From VYFG01 sp965204165 (GTDB lineage: Bacteria; Pseudomonadota; Gammaproteobacteria; Arenicellales; Poriferihabitantaceae): a stretch of 64,000 nucleotides of DNA. The stretch lies in contig OZ241969.1 in assembly GCA_965204165.1 (NCBI GenBank), positions 868,001 through 932,000 of the forward strand. Reading direction: 5' to 3'. Shown piece after piece: positions 8,249-17,269 of the stretch; the stretch's first letter is position 1; each line of letters begins with the position of its first letter. Position numbers and translations under genes: made by a program. The notes beneath the pieces were generated by a model. The model was not told the origin of the DNA. It ran no database searches and worked only from the letters and a program-made list of their open reading frames with translations.

Positions 8249-9439
8249 CTAGTGCCCGGACGCTCCGCGGTCCACGAGCCGCACCCCGAACGACAGGAAT
8301 CGGTCGAACAGCGCCGTCTTGCGCCACAGCAATTCGACCGGAAGTTCCTTGTGACTGCATTCCACCAGCCCGAACCAGTGCAACGGGTCGAGGATGTGCC
8401 GGGCGAACATCGTCGTCGCCGGCCAGTCTGCCGGCGCAATATCCCCGTCCGGCACCGCGCACAGCGCAGTGAGGGTGTCCGTGTTCCGCCATTCGCCGCC
8501 GACCTCGGACAGCGACCACAGAACGATGCCGATATCCCCCTGCGGCCACCATCCGGGCAGGCCGCGCGGCCGTCCGCTAACGTACTTCGACAGATCCATG
8601 TGCCAGAACGCCTGGCGGAACAGCAACGCCGGAAGCGCGCCCCGGGCGCCGGGTTCGAGCATCGCGCGTCCAAGAGGCGTCAGCTCGAACCACAGTACGG
8701 ACCCGTCCAGCAACCCCGCCCTCTCCACCACCCGGCGCAGCAGGTGCAGTTCCCCGATTGCCTGCTCGCGATAGTTCTTCCCCGCCCGGAACGCCTCCGT
8801 CGCCTCCATTCCGGGCCAGGACATCAATGCGCGCAACCGCGACACGTCCGCCATCCTGAGGTTGCCGTTCGTCCCCGTCCACAGTGTCTCCCTTCCACCC
8901 GCATCTCCGAGCAGGACCAGCGCGTTGCGGATGAATGGGGACCCGGCCAGATCCTCCTCGGAGAGGTCGTCGGCAAGACGCACGGCGCTGTTCTCCGTAC
9001 GCGGCTCGACCCGCAGCGCCCCGGCACTTTCCGCATCGAGCAGCGTCCACACCGGTTCGATGCCGCCGGGCCAGTCCGACACGTTCAGTCTCGCGGCGGC
9101 GCTTCCGTCGGAGCGTCCTTCGGCCTCCCGGTCGTCCCCCCGCTCGGCTGCGTGCGTTCTCCGATCCCTGTTCACCGCATCCCTGAGCCGCCTGTCCGCC
9201 TTGAACGAGGGCGACTTCGATGCCGCGGCCTGGACGCGCTCCCCGGTGCGCGGATTGCGCCCGATGCGTGCGCTGCCGCGCTTTGTCGAGAACGTGCCGA
9301 ATCCGGCAATCCGTACCGCCTCTTCCTTTGCCAGCGCCTCGGCGATCGCCTCGAACACGGTGTCGACCGCCCCCTCGGCCGCGGACTTGTCGAGTCCCAT
9401 CCTGCCGGCCACGCGGGCGACGATGTCAGATTTGTTCAT
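8249..9439 (-). CDS. HU-family DNA-binding domain fused to a C-terminal domain of unknown function
   Basis: A 396-aa protein. Residues 1-90 are a complete HU/IHF domain (MNKSDIVARVA start, VRIAGFGTF, then GRNPRTGE, the tip of the DNA-binding arm). HU proteins normally stop there. Here a basic and acidic linker leads to about 300 further residues, with segments such as GNLRMADVSRLRALMSWPG and LHLLRRVVERAGLLDGS that look like a small winged-helix module, then a tryptophan-rich tail. I do not recognise the C-terminal part with confidence. The gene follows the TPR gene by 37 bp on the same strand. A role as a nucleoid-type regulator or DNA tether is possible (inference). Confidence 0.75.
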   Translation of the reverse strand: MNKSDIVARVAGRMGLDKSAAEGAVDTVFEAIAEALAKEEAVRIAGFGTFSTKRGSARIGRNPRTGERVQAAASKSPSFKADRRLRDAVNRDRRTHAAERGDDREAEGRSDGSAAARLNVSDWPGGIEPVWTLLDAESAGALRVEPRTENSAVRLADDLSEEDLAGSPFIRNALVLLGDAGGRETLWTGTNGNLRMADVSRLRALMSWPGMEATEAFRAGKNYREQAIGELHLLRRVVERAGLLDGSVLWFELTPLGRAMLEPGARGALPALLFRQAFWHMDLSKYVSGRPRGLPGWWPQGDIGIVLWSLSEVGGEWRNTDTLTALCAVPDGDIAPADWPATTMFARHILDPLHWFGLVECSHKELPVELLWRKTALFDRFLSFGVRLVDRGASGH

Positions 9440-9476
9440 CGCTCATCGGGGCGGGTGCCCATTCCGTTCATTCCAT

Positions 9477-10499
9477 TCATCGAGCCGTTCGTCCTGGCGT
9501 CCGACTGTTCGAATGCAGCCAGGGAAGCACGGATCGCCCATACCGGTCGGTGCGTTCGACGACGATTTCCCCGGACAGTCGGTCGTCGATCCGCCTCGAT
9601 GCGGCGTCCGCCTCTTTCCCGAACAATACGCGGCGCGTGGCGTCGTCCTCCCACAATAGAGCCTCCTTCCATTGCAGGATGTCGGCCCGTTCCGCCATGA
9701 CTTTCGGATGGGTGTGCAGCCATCGCAGGAATGCGACCGCGTCTGGGGTTGCATGCCACAGACTGCCGTAATCCAGCACGTAGTCCATCGCCGTAGCGGG
9801 TTCGGCCCAGGAAATGCCGTGCCAGATGCCGGCCGGCAGTGGATGCGGATTGCCGCAGAGGACTTCGGCGATGTAGCCGTTCTCGACGAAGCCGCGCCGG
9901 AGGCTGGTCGCCGCCTCGACGTGCCGCCCCTGGCGTAGCAGCAGCAGCGCCATCTCGTAGCGATAGGGCGGATATTCGGTATCCGTTTCGAAGAAGGACA
10001 TCGCTTTTTCTTCCTCGTCCGCGCGCAGATACTCCGAACCGATCACGAAACGGACCCCCTGATGGTCGTCCGGGTTCCACCCCAGCATTTTTTCCAGCGT
10101 CAAGATGGCCTCGGTGCGGCGGTTCAGCTGCAACCGGGAGAGGGCGACACCGTGCGCCGCGCGCAGGAACGGGCGGTTTCCGAGATCACTCCATTTGATG
10201 CGTTGGTCGAATCCGGCCGGCAGTACCGCCGTACCCAACGAGTATCCGCGCTCGTAAGCCGAAAGAGCGCGCTCCAATTTTCCTTGGTCGAACAGGGAAT
10301 TTCCGATGTGCGCGTGTCCGTCGATGAACCAGGGATGCCGTGCGACCAGTTTCTCCAGCGCGCGGAGATACCGGTTCCCGTCCAGCCAGCCGCTGTCCCG
10401 CCTGTCCAGGAGGTCGTCGAACTCGTCCACGACATCGTCGTATCCGGAGGGATACCGGAACACGGCTCCGTCGCCGTTGATTTCGAGGGAGATCGTCAT
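9477..10499 (-). CDS. TPR-repeat protein of unknown function
   Basis: A 340-aa protein without signal peptide. Several tetratricopeptide-like helices are visible (GHAHIGNSLFDQGKLERALSAY..., RTEAILTLEKMLGWNPDDH, EEKAMSFFE, RYEMALLLLRQGRHVEAATSL), followed by a tryptophan-containing C-terminal region. TPRs act as protein-interaction scaffolds. A Shine-Dalgarno CGGAGT lies 8 nt before ATG 10499. It is the first gene of a two-gene unit with the HU-fusion protein, suggesting joint function. Confidence 0.7.
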   Translation of the reverse strand: MTISLEINGDGAVFRYPSGYDDVVDEFDDLLDRRDSGWLDGNRYLRALEKLVARHPWFIDGHAHIGNSLFDQGKLERALSAYERGYSLGTAVLPAGFDQRIKWSDLGNRPFLRAAHGVALSRLQLNRRTEAILTLEKMLGWNPDDHQGVRFVIGSEYLRADEEEKAMSFFETDTEYPPYRYEMALLLLRQGRHVEAATSLRRGFVENGYIAEVLCGNPHPLPAGIWHGISWAEPATAMDYVLDYGSLWHATPDAVAFLRWLHTHPKVMAERADILQWKEALLWEDDATRRVLFGKEADAASRRIDDRLSGEIVVERTDRYGRSVLPWLHSNSRTPGRTAR

Positions 10500-11048
10500 G
10501 GTGTAATCACTCCGATGCAGGCCGCTACCACGGTTTCAGTCCCTGCCGCAGTCCTGCAAATGGAAACCTGATCATCGTTCTTCCGGGTCTTGGTATGCCT
10601 GGCTCGCAGTTCCGGAAAGCAAATAAGGAAAATAAAAGCAAACAGCCCCTGTCAGGCCTGGCGGCAACGGAAATTCTATCACTGAAATGCGGAACAGGAA
10701 TTCACCGGAAGAAGCCGTGGCAGACAGGCAGTCGCAGTCCTGCAACAACGGCCGCCAGCAAACGGAACCATCCCGCTTGCCGAATTCCGGCCCGGGCGGG
10801 ATATCGTGCAATCGTGACGGGAGTGGCCGCAGAACACCTCCGCAGACGCTCAATTGCGGATGGACCCCGCCGTCCGGAATCCGGACGGCACCGCCCCGGA
10901 CGCGTTCGGGAGATGCCGCACTGGCGGAAATTCAAGGAAGGGCATGACAGGATGATGCGGAAACGGCGGCGATGGCGCAGGCTCCGGGGCTGCGGCATAA
11001 TGAGCGGGATTCGATTCCATCCCTGCCAAAAGTGCCCAGGAGAAAGAC
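10500..11048. other. intergenic region between divergent genes, nothing recognised
   Basis: 549 bp between the minus-strand TPR gene and the plus-strand small gene at 11049. It must carry two outward promoters, but I see no consensus -35/-10 pair, repeat or RNA signature. Open frames here have unconvincing composition. Confidence 0.4.
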
Positions 11049-11255
11049 ATGACGGTAATTCCGGATATCGAAAGGCTGGAGCGCGAGTACGCCGACATGC
11101 TGTTGTGTCTCGGGCTGATCGGCCCGGAGGGCGACGTGGTGGCCGGTGTGGAGCGTCTTCTTGCGGAAATGGCCAAGGGCGAGGATCGGGAACGGTCCTG
11201 TCTGGCGAAGAGGACGATGGAGATCATGGATACGCTGGACCGGGCGCTGGCATGA
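11049..11255 (+). CDS. small hypothetical protein (68 aa)
   Basis: A short acidic, largely helical protein (IERLEREYADMLL..., VERLLAEMAKGED) with no recognised domain. It is supported by a good AGGAGA Shine-Dalgarno 6 nt before ATG 11049 and by the ATGA overlap of its stop with the start of the following 423-aa gene, which implies translational coupling. It may be a partner or chaperone of that protein (inference). Confidence 0.6.
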   Translation: MTVIPDIERLEREYADMLLCLGLIGPEGDVVAGVERLLAEMAKGEDRERSCLAKRTMEIMDTLDRALA

Positions 11256-12523
11256 CAAGGAACGCGGCCGGGGAAGGGTCGGACCCGGATCGGGATGTTC
11301 CCTGGCCTTTGACGATGACCTCCAGAGCCGCCGAGACACAGGCCTGGGTCCAGCAACTGGTGATGGAGCACGGCGAATACGTTCCGCTCGAACTGCTGCT
11401 CGCGATGAACCTTCTGGACTATGAACAATACCGTGCATGGCGCGAAGGCCGGATTGATACCCTGGACAGTATCCTCCCTGCGGGAACCAGTGGCACGGAA
11501 AAACTGTTGCGGGACGCGGGGCTCCGGGCCGGAGAACTGGGACTGGAGCCGGAGGTCATCGAATATCATGGCTGGAGCGGGAATGCGGGATCCGTGCTGG
11601 CCGCATCGCCGGCTCCGTCGCTGGACGAACTGCTTTGCACCCGGTACCGGCGTACCGGGGAGGATGGACAGGCGGACCTCTTTCTCGACACCGCTTCGGC
11701 CCGGGCCATCACCGGGCTGGTTGGCTCTCTGGCGGCGGGTGACGCCGGAGGGGCGTGGAAGGCGCTGGGGAATCTCGTGCGGGTCGACCCCGGTCATCGG
11801 CAGCGGAAGAACGGAGAAACGCTGGTCGCCGCGCTCGAATTACCCGCACCCATGGGCGCCTGCGAGGGATACTCACGTCTGGAAAGGATGGAGCGGGAGT
11901 GGCTGCCTGCGGCATCGGATCTGCTCGGGAGGCATGCCCGTGACTTCCTGGCGCCCCTGTGGCGCGGCATCGGCAGTGCGCTGGATGACAGGGATTTTGA
12001 TCCCGCCTATCCCGAACACCATGCTTCCCGTGCGTATCGGGAAGGCCTCGACTGGGAGAACGTGAAGCGCTCGGTCCTTGCCGTAGCCGAATATCAGCGG
12101 GAGCCGGAACTTCTCGTCCGGCTCGCGGAGGCCTGCTGGCGGCTGCGAGAACGCGCCGGTGCCATCGAAGCCTGGTTCACGCTGTGCCATGCGGCGCCTG
12201 TCCGGTTTGGGGAACTGGTCAAATCCTCCGGATTTCCGGACTGGAACCTGAGGGAGGCGTGGCGGAATGCGCTGGAGCGGGACCCGGAACCGGAGGCGGC
12301 TTCGGGCTGGCTTCCTGCCTGGATGCTGCTGGAGGAGCCCGGCCTTGCCGGTGTACTGGAACCGCGCCCCGGAGACGATCCCCCGGCGAGCGCCTTCGAA
12401 ACTGTGAGAGCACTGTTGGGGCATCCGCATCCGGACGGACGGGGAATGGAACTGCGCGGCGCGCTGAAGGCCATCCATCCGGGCATGCTGGAGCGTTTCC
12501 TGGAGAGGCTGGAAGGGGAATAA
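11252..12523 (+). CDS. hypothetical protein (423 aa)
   Basis: A soluble, tryptophan-rich, mostly helical protein with no signal peptide and no family I can name. The start at ATG 11252 is chosen because it overlaps the stop of the 68-aa gene (ATGA); longer frames upstream would run across a probable promoter region. The C-terminal half (VLAVAEYQREPELLVRLAEACWRL..., IEAWFTLCHAAP) has the look of helical repeats. Together with the 68-aa gene it is a compact two-gene unit in an accessory region. No catalytic motif was seen. Confidence 0.6.
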   Translation: MTRNAAGEGSDPDRDVPWPLTMTSRAAETQAWVQQLVMEHGEYVPLELLLAMNLLDYEQYRAWREGRIDTLDSILPAGTSGTEKLLRDAGLRAGELGLEPEVIEYHGWSGNAGSVLAASPAPSLDELLCTRYRRTGEDGQADLFLDTASARAITGLVGSLAAGDAGGAWKALGNLVRVDPGHRQRKNGETLVAALELPAPMGACEGYSRLERMEREWLPAASDLLGRHARDFLAPLWRGIGSALDDRDFDPAYPEHHASRAYREGLDWENVKRSVLAVAEYQREPELLVRLAEACWRLRERAGAIEAWFTLCHAAPVRFGELVKSSGFPDWNLREAWRNALERDPEPEAASGWLPAWMLLEEPGLAGVLEPRPGDDPPASAFETVRALLGHPHPDGRGMELRGALKAIHPGMLERFLERLEGE

Positions 12524-12701
12524 TCGCCGCGCTGCTCTGTCCCGTCACGGATCCATACGGTGAACATGCACCGGCGGCATGGTTCGCATCAGGGCCGATT
12601 CTGGCTGCCGGATGCATTCCGTTCGTTGTAACTCCGCCCTGAAAACAGTCGGAAACGGGTCAACAAGGGCACGCAGCCCGCGCTCCGCGACGTACTCGGT
12701 T

Positions 12702-13601
12702 TCACGTGGGACCCCATAACCGTCCCTGCAGCCAGAGGGAGCCTTCGATATCATGGCCGACCCGGGGCGGATCACTGTCGTTCCATGCGCGTTCCGTGAT
12801 GAAAATATCCAGATCGAGGCTCTTGCCCTCGAACACCGTCACTCCGACCCTTGCCTTCCATCCGGATTGCCCGAGCCAGTCGTCGAAGGCGGTCACGCTG
12901 CGTACCGGACCGCGGAACCTGTAATCGTCACGATCCCAAATATCCGAATCACTGTCCCAATCCGTGAGATGAAGAAAAATGCTGGAGCCCTCCAAACTGA
13001 TCTGCGCGCTTTGTTCTTCCGTCAGGCCGCCGAAGGTCCGCTGCCAGACCGCCAACTGGGAGTCGGGGGCCAACTCCAGCTTGTTGATTTTCGGCGCCTG
13101 TGCATGGTAGGCGATTCCTGCGAGGATAAATTCCATGCATTTCCCGGTTTCATACCAGGTGCGGTTGCCGAGAAAACCGATGTCGAAGAACGTAACCGGC
13201 AAATCCCCCCAGATCCCGTCGATCTGCGCTTCGGCTCCGCCGGCCCAGACATGGACTGTTTCCATCTCTATGCTGACCTGTATTCCGGAGCCGGCGTACG
13301 GAGTTATGTTGATGAATTCGTTGGTGTCCCTTGCCATGCGTAATGGAATGACCAGACCCCGGTCATGGTGCGGCCAGCAGAGACAAAAGCCCTTCGCCCA
13401 GTCTGGCGGAGTTTCATGCGGCCCGGTGAAGAAATCGCCGTATGTCTGCAGCACCGCCGCAGCATCGAGAATCTCGGGCAGGCGACCAAATATTTCCTCG
13501 ACACGGTCGAAAAACGGCTCCCAATGCGTTCCGCAGTAGTGTTCCTGGTTCCCGTCTTCCCACACGAACGTGTCGTCCGGCCAGGGGTTCCCGGTTTTCA
13601 A
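12702..13601 (-). CDS. hypothetical protein (299 aa, TTG start)
   Basis: A soluble acidic protein rich in tryptophan and phenylalanine, without signal peptide. Start codon TTG at 13601 with GGGAG about 7 nt upstream. No domain recognised. The pattern of many Trp, Gly and Asp residues and a beta-rich C-terminal part resembles proteins of immunity or SUKH-like size classes, but no diagnostic motif is present, so no function is proposed. It stands alone, convergent with the 423-aa gene. Confidence 0.55.
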   Translation of the reverse strand: MKTGNPWPDDTFVWEDGNQEHYCGTHWEPFFDRVEEIFGRLPEILDAAAVLQTYGDFFTGPHETPPDWAKGFCLCWPHHDRGLVIPLRMARDTNEFINITPYAGSGIQVSIEMETVHVWAGGAEAQIDGIWGDLPVTFFDIGFLGNRTWYETGKCMEFILAGIAYHAQAPKINKLELAPDSQLAVWQRTFGGLTEEQSAQISLEGSSIFLHLTDWDSDSDIWDRDDYRFRGPVRSVTAFDDWLGQSGWKARVGVTVFEGKSLDLDIFITERAWNDSDPPRVGHDIEGSLWLQGRLWGPT

Positions 13602-13727
13602 GGGTGTCTCCCGTTGGGTGGCGGCACGGGCATGGCCGGAGTCACACGCCGCGTTCTGTCTTTCGGATGATGGATATCCCGGCTCCGTGCTCCGGCAATG
13701 GAACCGAAAGCGGGGTGACCACGCCGC

Positions 13728-14033
13728 TTACGATGGGTCGGTATAGGGTCTGACATCGGGCACGATGGTGGAGACGAAGCTGCGGATTGCCTCGATATCA
13801 GCCTTCCTTCCGGCTGCGATCCTATCCCGCGCGATGGCCTGCGCGGTGAACAGGTAAGCCCTTGCGACCCGGATTTCAGCCTCGGTGCGGGGCCATTCGC
13901 CATGATCGAGGGCCTCCATCACCAGGTCGACGATGAGCCGGTTCGGAGAAATCCCCCGCTCCCGGGCGGTCTTTTCGATGCGGTTCCATTGTTCCGGCGT
14001 GACCCGGATGTTCTTCTGGATGGTCTGCGGCAT
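13728..14033 (-). CDS. ribbon-helix-helix domain protein
   Basis: A 101-aa protein whose N-terminal 45 residues fit a MetJ/Arc-type ribbon-helix-helix fold: strand KNIRVTPEQW, helix IEKTARERG, turn ISPN, helix RLIVDLVMEALD. RHH proteins bind DNA as dimers and serve as antitoxins, relaxosome accessory (MobC-like) proteins or autoregulators. The C-terminal half is helical (AARAIARDRIAAG-type). No toxin gene adjoins it, so the relaxosome or regulator role is open. Confidence 0.65.
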   Translation of the reverse strand: MPQTIQKNIRVTPEQWNRIEKTARERGISPNRLIVDLVMEALDHGEWPRTEAEIRVARAYLFTAQAIARDRIAAGRKADIEAIRSFVSTIVPDVRPYTDPS

Positions 14034-14812
14034 CTGTTTTCATTGCCTTTCTTGGGCATTGCGGGGGTGATTCGGCCCGGATATTACCAGTGTTCCGGCT
14101 TGGGAATTCTCTGATTTTTCCGGTTTCTGGATCGCACCGTGGACTATACGGCGCCCTGATCAATCCACCAGTTCGGTGGCAGTCAACACGGAGCGCAGAT
14201 ACCAATCTGACGTCACTGCGCATTGCGCCGCATTACGCCGAGGGCCAAAGCGCCACCACCCAGGTGGCAGGGAAGTCCCGGGGTTCAGGAACCCATTGTA
14301 ATTGAATGTAATTTTCCGTACGCGCACGGAATACGCCGGTGCCACCAATCGGGGACAAGTGTTTCCGGCAGCAGCCAGTCGTCCATTGGCGGTGAAATTG
14401 CACGGGAGTGCCGGTCAGGCGCGCATTTGCATTTGAGGGCACCATAGGTGCGTCGGGTGTGACGCGCACACGCCGTAGGGCGTAAGTATGCACGCCAGAT
14501 CGAGCGATCCCGTCTCCGGCATATTCCCGTGCAGAAACAACGGCTTAGCCAGAGCGGCGTCTGAGCGACGCTGTTCACCGCGCTTGTGATGGAACGGTTC
14601 CGGACCCGGTGCGCGGGGACAGGTGGTCATTATAGGAAGCAGTTCAGCGCATTGCAAGCGGCTTTTTCGCGCTGTTGGCGAAGGTCTTTCAGACGTCTTT
14701 CCAGGCTCGGTTCCGGAGGGGAGGTTCGCTGCCGGAGTCCATCGGAGCCGCTCCCGCCGGATGCCCCGCATTCGGGGCGCGCCGGCGGCGACGAACGGTC
14801 GGCGGCCGTGTC
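14034..14812. other. intergenic region upstream and outside the integrase pair
   Basis: 779 bp with no convincing gene. It contains one of the two 22-bp direct repeats that flank the integrase genes (14622-14643). The stretch 14280-14520 is of mixed composition and might be an attachment or recombination region of the integrative element, judging only from its position next to the integrases. Confidence 0.4.
14622..14643 (+). repeat. 22-bp direct repeat, copy 1 (candidate recombination site)
   Basis: Matches the sequence at 17248-17269 at 20 of 22 positions; both contain GGTGGTC and TATAGGAAGCAGT. The two copies lie in the same orientation immediately outside the two tyrosine-integrase genes. 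Tyrosine integrases recombine short direct repeats, so these may be core-type sites for excision of the integrase cassette, but the link is inferred from position. Confidence 0.6.
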
Positions 14813-16012
14813 TCATTCCGTCCGGGTCCGGCGACCGCCGGCCATGGCGCCGGCGATGATGCCGCCGATCCGTTCGGCCGCCGCGGCGAGATGGCCGTCG
14901 GCGAGGTGGGTGTAGGCTTCCGTCGTGCGATGGCTCCGGTGGCCGAGCAGCCTGCCGACCTGTGGCAGGTTCTCGCCGGACATCACGGCCTGGCTGGCGA
15001 CGGTGTGGCGGAGGTCGTGGAGCCGCAGGGTGCCGAGCCGGGCGTCGGTGCGGACGGCATGCCAGCAGGAAGCCAGGCTGTGCTGACCGCGGCCTTCGGC
15101 GTAGCGGGGGAAGAGGAACGCGTCGGGATCGCGCGTTCGGGGAGAGCCGGTCGTGTCGATCGGGCCGGCGATGGCGGCGACGAGGTCGCGGGCCGCGGCG
15201 CCGAGGGGCACCGTGCGCGGTCCGGTCTTGGCGTCGGTCAGCCGGATGGCGTCGTCGCCGATGTCGCGCCAGCGGCGGTCGAGCACCTCGCTGCGGCGGC
15301 AGCCGGTCAGCGCAATGAGGCGGATCGCGGCGACGGCCTCGGGCCACCCGGCCTCGCGCCCGTCGAGGGCGCGGCCTAGTCGTTCGAGCTCGCCGGCGTC
15401 GAGGCAGCGGGCGACGTTGCGGCGCGGGTTCTTCGCGATGCCGAGGCAGGGGTTGGTCCCGGGCGGGCGCCAGCCCCATTCCTCGGCGCGGAACATCATC
15501 GTGCGGAGAATCTCGAAGGCGCGGTTGGCGGCGCCGGGGCGTTCGGTGCTGGCGGCGTCGAACCAGGCGGCGACGTCCTCGGGGCCGATGCGGTCGACCG
15601 GCGTCCTGCCGAAGGCGGGCAGGAGCCGCGCCTTGAGGTAGGTGCGGACGGTCCTGCGGCCCGAGGGCTTCAGGTTCGGGGCGCAGCGCCGCAGGTACTC
15701 CCCGGCGAAGGCGGAGAAGTCCGGGACGCGCCGCGCCCTGCGACGCTCCTCGGCGGGGTCCCCGCCGGCGTCGATGCGCGCGCGGAGGTCGCGGGCGCGG
15801 CGCCTGGCCTCGGCGAGTTCGACCTCGCCGTGGCGGGCGATGACGAACCGCCGCGTGCGGCCCCCGATGCGGGCCTGGAGGACGTACACCTTGCGCCCGG
15901 AGGGATGGACGCGCAGCCCGAAGCCGGGCTGCCCGCGGTCGAACAGGATGGTCTCCCGGGGACCGGCGGCGCAGTCCCGGGCCAGCCGGGGGGTGAGGTC
16001 AACCCTGGGCAT
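14813..16012 (-). CDS. tyrosine-type site-specific integrase (second of tandem pair)
   Basis: A 399-aa P4-type integrase: N-terminal DUF4102-like domain (FGLRVHPSGRKVYVLQARIG), core-binding domain, and a catalytic domain with Arg in TGCRRSEVLDRRW, a Lys-containing turn (TDAKTGPR), the HDLRH box, GHRSHRTTEAY and the nucleophile Tyr in EAYTHL. The ATG at 16012 overlaps the upstream integrase by 14 bp. It is similar in layout but not identical to its neighbour. Tandem integrases of this type are found at the end of integrative elements, where both may be needed for integration and excision. Confidence 0.93.
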   Translation of the reverse strand: MPRVDLTPRLARDCAAGPRETILFDRGQPGFGLRVHPSGRKVYVLQARIGGRTRRFVIARHGEVELAEARRRARDLRARIDAGGDPAEERRRARRVPDFSAFAGEYLRRCAPNLKPSGRRTVRTYLKARLLPAFGRTPVDRIGPEDVAAWFDAASTERPGAANRAFEILRTMMFRAEEWGWRPPGTNPCLGIAKNPRRNVARCLDAGELERLGRALDGREAGWPEAVAAIRLIALTGCRRSEVLDRRWRDIGDDAIRLTDAKTGPRTVPLGAAARDLVAAIAGPIDTTGSPRTRDPDAFLFPRYAEGRGQHSLASCWHAVRTDARLGTLRLHDLRHTVASQAVMSGENLPQVGRLLGHRSHRTTEAYTHLADGHLAAAAERIGGIIAGAMAGGRRTRTE

Positions 16013-17216
16013 GGCGGCCTCCCCGGCGCTCGCGGCCGTGTTCGACGATGCCGTTTCCGCCATCGCCGGCCATGGCCGCGCCGATGCGGCCCGAGACCCG
16101 GTCGGCGGCATCGGCGACGGAGCGGGCGGACAGGTGGACGTAGCGCTCGGTGGTCTCGACCAGAGCGTGGCCGAGCAGTCTGGCGATGGTCACCATGTCG
16201 GCGCCGTTCATGGCGGCCACGGAGGCCCAGGTGTGGCGCAGGTCGTGGAGGCGGACGCCAGCCAGCCCGGCGTCGTCCCGGATGCGCCGCCAGTGGTGGG
16301 AGATGGTCGAGACCGGCTTGCCGGGCGAGCGCCCGGGGAAGACGAACGGGCAGTCCGGGTCCCGGCGGGGGATGGCGTCGATGACCCTGCGGGCGGCGCC
16401 GGCCAGCCACACGGTGCGGGGGCCGGACTTGGAGTCGGGGAGCAGGATGCGGCGGTCCCGGATCCAGTCCCACTGCAGGCCGGTGACCTCGCCGGCGCGG
16501 CAGCCGGTGAGCAGCAGCAGGCGGATCACGGCGACGGCCTGGGGGCAGTCGGGTTCGTGGCGGTCGAGGGCGGCGCCGAGCCGGGCCATCTCGTCCGCGG
16601 TCAGGAACCGCTCCCTGGGGGCGGTCCGGTAGCGCCGAGTGCGCCGGCAGGGGTTGGTGTTGTGGTCGCGGTATCCCCACAGCTCGGCCATGCGCATCAT
16701 GACGGACAGGACCGGCATGGAGCGGTTCGCGGTGCCGGGGCGGTCCGCCATGGCGGCGAACCAGTCCCGGACGTGCCCGGGTCCGATGCCGTCCACGGCC
16801 AGGTGGCCGAGGACGGGGAGGATCTCGTTGTGGACGATGCGCCGGTTGGCCTGCCGGGTGCGGGGCTTCCAGTGGCGGGCGTGGCGCTCGAGGAACTCGG
16901 CGGCGAAGTCGGCCATGGGGCGGCCGGGATACCGGGGACCGGCGTTCCGGGCCGGCGGATCGGCGAGCCCGGGCAGGACCCGGCGCGCCTCATGGCGGGC
17001 CTGGGGGACGCTCATGGCGTCGGCGGACCCGAGGGTGACGCGGCGGACCCGGCCCCCGGGGGTCCGGCGGCGCAGGAAGAAGGAGCGGGTTCCGGAGGGA
17101 TGGACGGACAGGCCGAGTCCGGAGATGGCGTCGTCCCAGAGGTCGTACTTGCGCTTGCGGGGCCGGGCTGCGGCGACCCGTCTGGGGAAGGAGGTGCGGG
17201 AGGTGGATGCGGTCAT
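15999..17216 (-). CDS. tyrosine-type site-specific integrase (first of tandem pair)
   Basis: A 405-aa integrase with an N-terminal DUF4102-like arm-binding domain (LGLSVHPSGTRSFFLRRR), SAM-like core-binding domain (residues about 100-190) and catalytic domain: Arg in TGCRAGEVTGLQW, Lys in DSKSGPR, HDLRHTWAS, LLGHALVETTERY with the nucleophilic Tyr. All catalytic positions are present, so it is probably active. Translation of the next integrase is coupled by overlap. One copy of the 22-bp direct repeat lies only about 30 bp upstream of its start. Confidence 0.93.
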   Translation of the reverse strand: MTASTSRTSFPRRVAAARPRKRKYDLWDDAISGLGLSVHPSGTRSFFLRRRTPGGRVRRVTLGSADAMSVPQARHEARRVLPGLADPPARNAGPRYPGRPMADFAAEFLERHARHWKPRTRQANRRIVHNEILPVLGHLAVDGIGPGHVRDWFAAMADRPGTANRSMPVLSVMMRMAELWGYRDHNTNPCRRTRRYRTAPRERFLTADEMARLGAALDRHEPDCPQAVAVIRLLLLTGCRAGEVTGLQWDWIRDRRILLPDSKSGPRTVWLAGAARRVIDAIPRRDPDCPFVFPGRSPGKPVSTISHHWRRIRDDAGLAGVRLHDLRHTWASVAAMNGADMVTIARLLGHALVETTERYVHLSARSVADAADRVSGRIGAAMAGDGGNGIVEHGRERRGGRHAQG

Positions 17217-17247
17217 GATGCGGCTCCTCGGTTCGGGCCGCGCGACC

Positions 17248-17269
17248 GGTGGTCCATATAGGAAGCAGT
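17248..17269 (+). repeat. 22-bp direct repeat, copy 2 (candidate recombination site)
   Basis: Partner of 14622-14643, same orientation, differing at two adjacent positions. It sits just upstream of the first integrase start, so it may also overlap that gene's promoter. Confidence 0.6.

Noticed and set aside
10595..11251. Long plus-strand extension upstream of the 423-aa gene
   Set aside because: It crosses the probable promoter region and the 68-aa gene; the ATGA overlap at 11252 is a far better start.
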